DNA of 28,628 nucleotides, from positions 1-28,628 of the forward strand of contig JANBQC010000359.1 of the NCBI GenBank assembly GCA_027576995.1, read 5' to 3'. A model generated the notes under the pieces. The model was given only the letters and a program-made list of their open reading frames with translations, did no database searches and had not been told where the DNA came from. This DNA is from Dimargaris cristalligena. Lineage: Eukaryota; Kickxellomycota; Dimargaritomycetes; Dimargaritales; Dimargaritaceae. Of this stretch, positions 11,308-20,007 are shown in pieces; the first letter of the stretch is position 1; each line of letters begins with the position of its first letter. A program made the translations under genes and the position numbers.

Positions 11308-12540
11308 ATGGACTTCAATCCTCTGCTCGCTGGTGCGCCCGGTCTGGGTGGCGACCTGGGTGACCATCCCGTCAACGATACCGCCGAAGTCATTCACATC
11401 TCCTCCTTGGCCCTATTGAAAATGCTCAAACACGGTACGCAGCCACTTGTAAAGCCCGTTGACGATCACCCCTCCCTTTTTGCTTGCCGGGATAGACCCT
11501 GCCCAATTGGAGAATATATGGGTGAAATTCAAGCCAGCTATATATAGTTTTACATGATTTGTGTATGGGATAGTATGCGGGAGTAACCATTTTAACCAGT
11601 AATGTTGGCCCCATCTAATGGATTTTTTGTTATACAGCTTGGATGAACTTCTCCCATATGCATAACTAACAACCCCGCCTTTGTATAATGCACCTTCTAA
11701 CCACCAAATCACCCCCCCTCCTGCCCCGTTACTCTTACTTTAGGTCGCGCCGGTGTCCCCATGGAAGTTATGGGCCTGATGCTGGGGGACTTTGTCGATG
11801 ATTATACCGTTCGCGTGGTCGACGTGTTCGCCATGCCCCAGAGTGGTACCACTGTGTCCGTCGAGGCCATTGACGAAGCCTACCAGGCCGCCATGATGGA
11901 GATGTTGAAGCAAACCGGCCGGGCCGAGTCCGTGGTTGGCTGGTACCACTCCCACCCCGGTTTCGGCTGCTGGCTCTCCAGCGTCGACATCAACACCCAA
12001 CAAGCCTTTGAACGCCTGAACCCCCGCTCGGTGGCCGTCGTAGTCGATCCGATCCAGTCGGTCAAGGGCAAGGTCGTCATTGACGCTTTTCGCTGTATCG
12101 AGTCCCAGCTGGTCATGGCCGGCCAAGAGTCTCGCCAAAACACTTCCAACGTCGGCTTTTTGAACAAGCCCAGCATCCAGGCGCTGATCCACGGCCTCAA
12201 TCGCCACTACTACTCCATCGCTATTGATTACCGCAAGAACGAACTCGAAGAAAAGATGCTCCTGAACCTGCACAAGAAGGACTGGACCGATGGTTTGACG
12301 TTGACCAACTTCGAAAACCATATGAAGGGCAATGAGCAGAGCGTCCAGCGGATGCTGACGCTGGCCGAGTCGTACAACAAATCCGTCCAGGAGGAATCGA
12401 CCCTGACCGCCGAACAGCTGGATACTCGGCACATTGGCAAGCAGGACCCCAAGCGGCACTTGGCCGAAACGGTGGAGGAGGCCATGTCCGACAATATCGT
12501 CCAGACCCTCGGGACTGTCATCAATGCCTCGGCTCTGTAA
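11308..12540 (+). CDS. rpn11: 26S proteasome lid deubiquitinase Rpn11 (PSMD14)
   Basis: Rpn11 is the zinc metallo-deubiquitinase of the proteasome lid, removing ubiquitin chains from substrates as they are translocated. Exons are 11308-11434 and 11744-12540, joined within a glycine codon to restore [20 protein letters not shown], a stretch nearly invariant in eukaryotes. The product is 307 aa (human 310). The JAMM/MPN+ motif is complete: catalytic Glu50, then His111 and His113 in [14 protein letters not shown], with Asp124 as the third zinc ligand. The C-terminal part keeps GKQDPKRHL. The start sits in a strong CCACCATGG context and is the first ATG after a C/T-rich leader. The single 309-bp intron contains a MITE-like element (11516-11659). 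rpn3, another lid subunit, lies next to it in convergent orientation. A candidate polyadenylation signal is at 12902. Confidence 0.97.
11516..11659 (+). mobile_element. MITE-like element, copy B (144 bp), inside the rpn11 intron
   Basis: This copy has the clearest termini: ATATGGGTGAAATTC on the left and GAACTTCTCCCATAT on the right, 13 of 15 positions complementary. It lies entirely within the rpn11 intron (11435-11743). It leaves about 80 bp of native sequence on each side, including the donor GTACGC, a CTAAC branch-like site at about 11696 and the TTTAG acceptor. Without the element the intron would be about 165 bp, like the introns of nup133 and rpn3. Its orientation matches the other three copies. 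Confidence 0.8.
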
Positions 12541-12901
12541 ACGACAACAACCCCCCCCCCCACCTACCTTTCTCTCCCGTATTGATCGCGGGAGGGCATC
12601 CTCATGTGTGTGGGGAGAGGGGGGAGAAAGGCGGACCACAGTAGCCAGGCTATTAGTTCCAGAGCCTAGGCTTGTTCAAGACGAATTGTATCACCTTCCT
12701 CTATTTTCGCCATCCTACTCACCGAAACGAATGCCATTAAAGCAGCTCAGAGGCAATATCCAACTGACTGCTGGCACTCCGTCTTCCTCATTTTCCCGAT
12801 TAAAGATGCTTTATCCCAACCCTCTTGATTGCCGTATTTCTCATAGCACTGCCGCTTTTGGTATTATCCCTGTTTAGTCTGCTAGTTTTTATCTTATCGC
12901 G

Positions 12902-12907
12902 AATAAA
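12902..12907 (+). terminator. Candidate polyadenylation signal of rpn11
   Basis: AATAAA lies about 360 nt after the rpn11 stop codon in AT-rich sequence. It is position-plausible only; other AATAAA-like runs occur near 13027-13037. Confidence 0.35.
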
Positions 12908-13009
12908 GGACTCCATATAAAAGCCATTTTCTTACTTACATGTATACCCTTAATGCCAGCTTCCACCCGCTACTAAGACCATCGGTAGGTATACTGTTAC
13001 AAACCCACC

Positions 13010-13015
13010 TTTATT
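13010..13015 (-). terminator. Candidate polyadenylation signal of rpn3
   Basis: TTTATT on the plus strand reads AATAAA on the minus strand, about 195 nt beyond the rpn3 stop codon. Confidence 0.35.
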
Positions 13016-13207
13016 ATATCACATGTGAATGAATAAAATAAAATAGGAATCCGGAATGATGGCCACTGAAAGGATGGAAAAAATAAAACGTCTTTGCAGT
13101 AACATTGCAATTGGTGATGATCCAAAATAAAGGTATACCCCCTAATAACCCAATTGGACTTGGGTCCGTTTCTTCAAGGAAGTGCACCACATAATAAGCT
13201 CTTCCTA

Positions 13208-15041
13208 TTAGAGACCCATATCAGCATCGCTATCGGGGTCGAATTCGCCCTGGGCAATCTCCTTGGCCAGTTCACGCTCACGCTCCAGCACCTCAGTGGC
13301 ATACTCGAGGTCCTTTTGGTGCGCGTTATGTGGGAACCGCAGGGCCTTGACCGAATCGTTGTACAGGTTGAGGCAAAATTCGATGCGCTGGTTGAATGCC
13401 GTTTGGGGCTCGCTGGTCGAATACACGTCCACCACTTCCTTGGACTGGATGAACCCGTGTTCGTGGTCAATGACGGCGTCAATGACCCCGTCGCGGATCG
13501 CCTTGCCGACGATGTACTCGGCGTCCTCTTCGCTGTCCAGGTGGAGTTTGAGGCAAATGTCGCGCAGGGAAATACGCAGGTAGGACAGGCTAATCATGCG
13601 GATACCGGTCTTGATGACATTGTGGCGGAGTCGCATTATCAGCGTGTACGTTTGGTCGCTCCGGAACCGCGATTCGTACTGGGCCACCGTCTGTTGAAAT
13701 TTGGCCAAGTCGCCCACGCGGACCGCCTGGGTAATGGCTAGGTAAGGGGCCAACGAGCGGCGCAATATGGACTGGCGAAAAATAGACCGTTCCGGAATCT
13801 CGCCCATCAGCAGCTGGACGATCACGAACAGCTTGTGCACGGACTGCTGGAAGCCAACCGTCGCATTGGACTGGGGCGCTTTACGCTGGGCCTGCAACAG
13901 GTAAGTGTGGGCCGTCGTGTAATCCAGCTGGATGGCCTTGATGTGGCCGAGATAGTACATGTAGCGCACGGTTTGGCTGTTACTGGCCTTCTCCGGGAAT
14001 ACGGTCTTGGAGGCCAGCTTTTCGGCCTGCTCAAAGAGGTTAAAGTGAATGAGGTTACGCAGACTGAGGTTGAGGAGGGCGGCCTGGAGCTCCGTGTCCC
14101 GGTGGATGGTGGCGGTCCGCAAGTTGGACAGCAGGGTAGGGCGGAGTTCGGCCAAACGCCCGGCCAGCTCGTAGAAGCGGGCCAGGTAGAAGAATAGCTT
14201 GGCAGCGAGGGGATCCAGCGTGCGACGGTTGAGGTCCATGACCTGGGTGGCGAGGGTCGTAGCCAGCGCTAGCCCGGCGTCGAACTTCTTGGCGTCCAAA
14301 AGGTGGACGAGTACCAGCAAGCTCAGGAACACCCCGACCTCAGGTCCGTCGGAAGCGGTTTCCTTTGTGGCGACTGGGCTCTGATCCACCTCCATACCGG
14401 GGTTGGACTCAGTCAGGAGGTCGAGCAGCTGGTTCTTATAGCCGAGTTCTAGTTCGGGAAAGGGCAGTGTATGAGGTTAACATAGTTCTAGGGCTAGGTT
14501 AAAACCCTGAAAATGGGCGGGTAGCTGCCCGTGGGCCTAAACGAGCTGAGTCGGGGCTAAATATAAAGGGCTGATATGTAACACCGTGATAAGTATGGGG
14601 GAAGAGAGTTATGTCCTGGAATGGGCGTTGGGCCAAGCGTACTTACCAGTGGAGTAGTGCTTCTGGATAGCTTGGGCCAACACGGAAGGATCCACCAGCT
14701 TGCGCATGGCCGGAAGCGTACGGAGAACGCGGTGAAGGTAGCGGGCTTCCAGGCTGGCGACGCCCTTCTTAATGATTCGGATACTGCGGTCGAGGTCTAC
14801 ATGCCACGGGGATAGCGATAAATAGGGGAGCGGAGGTGGAAGATGGTAGACCAAGGATTGGTGGGATCAGCCAAGATGAAGCAGGTCGGTTCCCTAGTAT
14901 TAGCGGAGCACAGGGGATAGGCATGGTCGAGGAAGCGTCTACTGGCAAGGCATACTTACCTTTTTCGAAGGAGACGGGGGTCTCTTCGACCGGACTGTCC
15001 GAGGCCTTGGCCTCCACGTTCATCTTCTGGTCGTTCGACAT
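13208..15041 (-). CDS. rpn3: 26S proteasome lid subunit Rpn3 (PSMD3)
   Basis: Rpn3 is a non-catalytic PCI-domain scaffold subunit of the proteasome lid, beside Rpn11 in the assembled complex. There are three exons: 15041-14960, 14796-14647 and 14448-13208, all joined in phase 1, with introns of 163 and 198 bp that both use GTAAGT donors. The product is 490 aa (human PSMD3 534). The family blocks are plain: NRRTLDPLAAKLFFYLAR, SKTVFPEKASN, VRYMYYLGHIKAIQLDY, GEIPERSIFRQ, and the PCI-domain stretch TYTLIMRLRHNVIKTGIRMI followed by RISLRDI and KAIRDGVIDA. The acidic tail DSDADMGL ends the protein. The start is the first ATG in the first-exon frame. The short N-terminal exon encodes an acidic, disordered segment as in other Rpn3 proteins. 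It is convergent with rpn11 and divergent from asa1. Confidence 0.96.
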
Positions 15042-16248
15042 GGGGGAAAGTACTGAATGGATGGGAATGGAATAAGGGTTAAAAGAATAAGACAAGTGAG
15101 GTGCCGATTTCTAAGCATCGGAATACGAATAAAGGTAACGCTAATAATGGGCGGGTTGGCTCTTTCCTTCGACTCCTTTCCACACACGACGAATGGTATA
15201 TCCATCTGCTGTGGGGCCTCCAGGGAAAGGGGTTGGTCAGCGGAGTCTGCGCGAGCTCGACTGGCCATGGAAGTAAATGGTCAAAAGTACCAAAAAGCCC
15301 CACCAGTGGTAACTCTCCTGTGAGTGGCCAAGGGAGTGGTAATTCGGACCTTGTCCAAGTGGCTGTTAAAACAGGACTGGGTCTCTGGTGAAATGGAAAT
15401 TCGCCAACTTTGTCGAGCTATCTACCAACTGGCTTGTAGAGTACTTTGGGAAATATCGTGTATTTTATCTTTTAGACGTGGATTAGGCACTGGCCCTACT
15501 CGTAGCCATTGTTATAATTACATTGAGGCATTACTTTAAATCCATACTAGCGGCTACATTCTTTGGAACTATTGCGATGGCTGTTCAGTATTTATACATC
15601 ATTTATGACCTCAGGTTCAAAGTAGCCCATTCAGTCAATGATACTGCCTCCCATGTAACCAGTGGATGAAGAGTAGGGACCCTATTCCCTATATAGTAGT
15701 CTAGGGTATAATTATAGCAAACCGAAATCTAATGATATGGTTGAAGCTGTACTTACTAAGATATGGGTGAAATTCGACCCAACTGTTTAAGGTATTTGAT
15801 GATATATATTTATATATGGGAAAATAGGTGAGTGATTCATTTCTAACCAGTAATATTTGCCTCATCTAACGGATTTTTCGTTATACAGCCTGGCTGAGAC
15901 TCTCCCATACAGTTGATTTTGATAGCAGGCATTTAATGCTGGGTTGCAATCTGGTAGACTGAGCATCTTATAAGCACCGGACTTACTTAATCACATGACC
16001 AGTATTCTCATAATTAATTACAGGCCCCTTGCTGGATACCCATCGGGTCAACTTACAGTGTAAACTATAGACACCACAGGAGGGCTTAGGAGCCAAAAGT
16101 ATGGCCCATTCAGCGTTAGTCATTTCCGTGACACCACTATCTGGTTGTGGTTGAACAAACCTACCTATACTTACTTCATGCCGTTCCTTGTTTACTAGTC
16201 ACTTCTTAACATTTACAGTAGCTCCCTCCACCTCTTTCCCGATAGCCC
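15042..16248. other. Divergent intergenic region between rpn3 and asa1
   Basis: This 1.2-kb interval holds both promoters and MITE-like copy C at 15761-15910. Otherwise no gene is seen. Short open frames at 15057-15539 match nothing recognisable. An in-frame TAG at 16243-16245 immediately precedes the asa1 start codon. Confidence 0.55.
15761..15910 (+). mobile_element. MITE-like element, copy C (about 150 bp)
   Basis: The left end ATATGGGTGAAATTC is identical to that of copy B. The right end is TCTCCCATA, with GAGAC in place of GAACT. The stretch CATCTAACGGATTTTTCG and the following TTATACAGCCTGG are conserved with the other copies. The left-central part is more diverged and about 6 bp longer. 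It lies about 340 bp upstream of the asa1 start codon, in the same orientation as the other copies. Confidence 0.7.
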
Positions 16249-18764
16249 ATGGCCCAACCCCGACCCCTCATACCCCGCTATACCTTTCGGGGGCATTTGG
16301 CTGAAATTCGGAGTTTGACCTTCATTCACGGCAGCGAATACTTAGTCTCAGGGTAGGCATTCATGACCTTCGAACATTGGGCGTTGGTTCACAGTTTGGA
16401 CCACCGAGTCTATTTCTGCGGGATACTTAGAACCACAACGTACACCATAACCAACCTGCCTTGTGTTTAACCAACTTATTCCGGTATTACTGTATACATA
16501 CTATCTTTTGTGCCAACCCCCCTCCCGTTTTTGATGGCAAACAGCGATGAATGCGGAAATCTGTTTCTCTGGGACTTGCTTTATAAGCGACCTGTACTTA
16601 AACAGGAGTGCCACGAAGGCCCTATAATTGCAGTCACTACACTGTGCCGGGACCGTATTCTAATTAGCCAGAGTCGCGATGACCGTGCTAAAATTTGGGA
16701 TTTAAACATTCACCGACCCTCCCCATACGAAGAAAGCCGTGCGACACTGTCACTCAGGGCTTCATTTAACGTTGATTCGATCAATTTTTGCCGCCTAACA
16801 ACTTACTCAACCCCCGGTAGGTTTACTTTTCTTCTAGAGCTGACCTCCTTGTTTGTATGGCAAAATGCTGCTGCTGCAAACACCTACCGCGCTATATTAT
16901 GTTTCTTCTTACTTTGCCTTCGGCCGGGGGATATTTCCGTCCCAAATAACCTTTGCCGAAGATACTATACCCTTAGCATTAGTTAGTACACGCTATATAT
17001 GTTCAACACAACTTACCTCGGATGGTACCTTTGTTTTTTATATATACGCATTGGACTGGGATTTAGATAATCGCGAACATTATATAATCTCGCTGGGTGA
17101 CTCAACTACTAACAAGGTAAGGTTTACGGCCTAATCCTAAATCCATGCTACTGGCATGCCTTGGGCATCCCACATTCTATTTAATTACCCTCTTGTACCT
17201 GCGCTCATGTAACCGATTCATAGCTGTTTTTTAACCGCCAAATTGTCCATGTCTATTGCAATACCGTTTCGGTGATGGGCCGCATCCACTTTTATGTAGC
17301 TAAGTGTTCGACACATGGGCCGAGAGTTTGAAACCCTTTCAACATTTTCGTTTACTACACCCCAAGAGCACGGTAAGTACCCAGCCACCACTGTTCCAAT
17401 TTATTATTATTTTCTTAGTCGATAATTGACGTAATGCCATCTGCTAACCACCAACCTGCCCTATCTCATACACTTATATTCTATGCACATGCTCTCCCGG
17501 CTCCCCAGGCCTGTGCATGTGTCTTCGATTAGTGCCGCCGGTCCAACAGTCTGATTCGTCTGAACCACATTTTCCCTCACTGCTAACGGCTCACGAGGGT
17601 GGGCAAGTTAGCCTGTGGGCGATTGTGCACCAGTCCGTTACTCTCGTATGGTCGCAAGTGCTTCATAGTGAACCAGGTAAGGGTCATTGGTTATAATTAG
17701 CCCTAAGTTATGTGCCATTAAATCTGCAGGTATTGTATCGATTGCCCGATTCCCATACCAGAAATGCTACCCATGATACCCATGCTGCCGCTATCCCGGT
17801 CTACCTATGAAAACTGCTTATACATACATGTATATATATGTATTAGCAGTGACCTACATTACAATTTCTCTCAGTAACTTGAGTATCAGTCGGACAAGCC
17901 CTCAAGTACCAGCATTTACACCCTAACCCTACGATGGAATTTGTCTACTAATACCATCACTCATATACACATATTCAGTATTATTTTACCACGGACACTA
18001 ATATCCCTCAACCGTCTTTATTATTTTCGGAAACTGGTGTTTTAACCATATATTAATATTTTTTGGCCATCCTAGTCCTATGTATGGACATTGACTCTAC
18101 GGCTACTTTCGGGTGCACCGGCTCGGCAGATGATCGAATTGTGCGGTTCCGAATCCATAACCGGATTGAGCCCACGATTCCCGCCACACTTCCGCCAGAC
18201 CAAATCGATTCCGTAGCAGAGCTGTCCCAGCCGGGTACGGCTGACATTCGAATTCGTTCGGATGGAAATATCATCATAGCCGCTGGATGGGATGCCCAGA
18301 TTCGTGTTCTCCACGCACAAACGCTAACTACCCTGGCTGTTTTATCCAACCACCGGGAACTGGTGCACTGTTTGGCTGTACCTGACATACTGCCCAATCA
18401 GGTCAGTGGAATACCCGTCCCTTCGGGCCAGGAAGCGGATGCATCTGGGACGGTGGTCCGCCCAGGATTACACTCCGCCAGTTCGGCTAAAGAGGCAGGA
18501 GAGGAGGGCCAGCTTGACTATGGTGATGGTACGGACCACCAGGTAGCTAACGGTAATACTGATCCTTCATTGCTGATCCCCGCCCAACCTTCGTCCAGTA
18601 ATTACAATTCGGCCAATGCGCCCGTTTCTGTTATGATAGGCTGTGACGAAACTCAGGCCTGTTCTAATAGCCTCACCCACAGGCCCCCGCCAGCGCCTGT
18701 GGAGACGAATTTAATTGCCGCTGGTTCAAAAGACAAAAAAATCACATTATGGCAGATTTACTGA
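16249..18764 (+). CDS. asa1: WD40 protein Asa1/GNB1L-like (ASTRA-associated)
   Basis: The Asa1/GNB1L family are WD40 beta-propellers that work with the TTT/ASTRA chaperone machinery in maturation of PIKK kinases. I read six exons: 16249-16352, 16545-16816, about 16977-17116, 17300-17372, 17509-17676 and 18076-18764, giving about 481 aa. Family blocks in order are RGHLAEIRSLTF, SGDECGNLFLWDLL made at the first splice, SRDDRAKIWDL, NFCRL, HGLCMCLRL made at the exon 4-5 splice, EGGQVSLW, then HSEPVLCMDIDSTATFGCTG made at the exon 5-6 splice, then AAGWDAQIRVLH and the C-terminal AAGSKDKKITLWQIY. Codon phases match at every junction. The third exon's start is uncertain: acceptors at 16961, 16976 and 16982 all fit the phase. 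A disordered insert of about 90 residues precedes the last blade. The gene is less GC-rich than its neighbours. It is convergent with the kinase gene. Confidence 0.87.
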
Positions 18765-20007
18765 TCTTGTGATAAAAGTCGTCATTCCTGTTGTATAAAT
18801 GAAACTAGAAAAGGTTATATAGTATAATACTGTAAAGTGAAGTGGGTGAGTACGGTCACCCGATGCCTATATTTATTAGCAGGTCGTGACAATAAGGGTG
18901 GCTAAGGCCGATTTTATGTGACAGCCTGCAATGCTAATGTGAAAATAGACACTATGTTGGTAGGGGTATTTCAGGATTAGCCCAGCGTCAATAAGTATTT
19001 AAACCTGGTGGGCCAATAGCCTATACTTGGCTCAGGATTATTGATAGTAAGTGCCATTAATGCCTCTTTTTTGGGGGGATTCGGTTGTACTCACCACTAG
19101 ATTGTCTGTAAAAAAATGGAAAGCAGTCAGGGCGGCTATGGAGCCAAGTGATACTAAAGTGGGGACATATACCTATATAGTGTGCCGTAATATGACGCAT
19201 ATTAGCAGATGGATAAACACACATTTCAAGATACGTTGAATCAGCTGAAAATCTGGAATGCCTCTATTCCCAGGGCGACTCTTTCAAACTGGCTGGTTTA
19301 ATTCCCAATTACTTTCATTTGTATTTCCTGGCGAGATGGTTATCCAACCGGCTTCTCACCGGCTCAGCAAGCAACGCGAACCATTGGTCTAATAGGCACC
19401 ATTAGCTGTGAATACTTTGCGCAGCAATATGATCCATTGTGCACCATCCTCGAAACCAGGCTGTTTCTTACCATTACCCCATATATACCTTGGCACTCAT
19501 GTTTTCCCTTCATTTTGCAGGCTACAGATATCTCGGTCCATTCGGTAACGGTGGAAACCGATCCCTCTCCAGCTAACTACAATGGCAATAACGTTGGGGT
19601 TCAGTCCATTGCCTTGAATTTAAAGTCAAGTTTCGGCTGTGGCCCTAAAAAAAAACAAACACCCCGCAACTCTTCAGATTTTCACGTCCAAGTGGGCTTC
19701 ACTTGGATTGGCTGGCTAGTATTCGGGGGTTTCACTATGAAGCCATACTGAACCTTACCCATACGGGGATCACCGGGACTTCAGCCTCAGACAACTAGTC
19801 GTTAAACTGTACAAAAACAACGGTACGATAACGTAAATACATACCAAAAAAAGGAAACTGCTACATTGGCTACTACACTGAGACTTTTTCCCCAGTATAC
19901 ATAATACAATCATATGAGCCTAAATCATTAATATCAACAGAGCAATTCTAGTTCCATAGGGACTTTGAAGTGGGGTGAAGGTACGAAGGTGGAGACGGCT
20001 AGTTAAA
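18765..20007. other. Intergenic region between asa1 and the kinase gene (3' to 3')
   Basis: No gene can be supported. Between about 19210 and 19740 several frames are open at once and read protein-like, which argues for chance or decayed sequence rather than one real exon set. No repeat copy or RNA gene is visible. Confidence 0.5.

Larger units (their letters stand above)
12541..13207. other. Convergent 3' intergenic region between rpn11 and rpn3
   Basis: This is a 667-bp interval holding the 3' ends of both genes. It starts with a C run (about 12551-12562). Candidate polyadenylation signals face each other at 12902-12907 (plus) and 13010-13015 (minus), which would give overlapping or closely abutting transcripts. 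No other gene is visible. Confidence 0.6.

Noticed and set aside
11740..12639. 299-aa ORF on the minus strand opposite rpn11
   Set aside because: It is the mirror of GC-rich rpn11 exon 2, where stop codons are rare on the other strand. Its product is low-complexity and unlike any family, while the plus strand is an unmistakable Rpn11.
16838..16843. A 21-nt intron in asa1 (16817-16837)
   Set aside because: It is far shorter than every other intron here (136-399 bp), and the downstream exon is in a different frame, so a longer intron fits better.
19210..19740. Protein-like open segments on the plus strand
   Set aside because: Two or three frames of the same DNA are open and equally protein-like, and no consistent donor/acceptor pairs join them.
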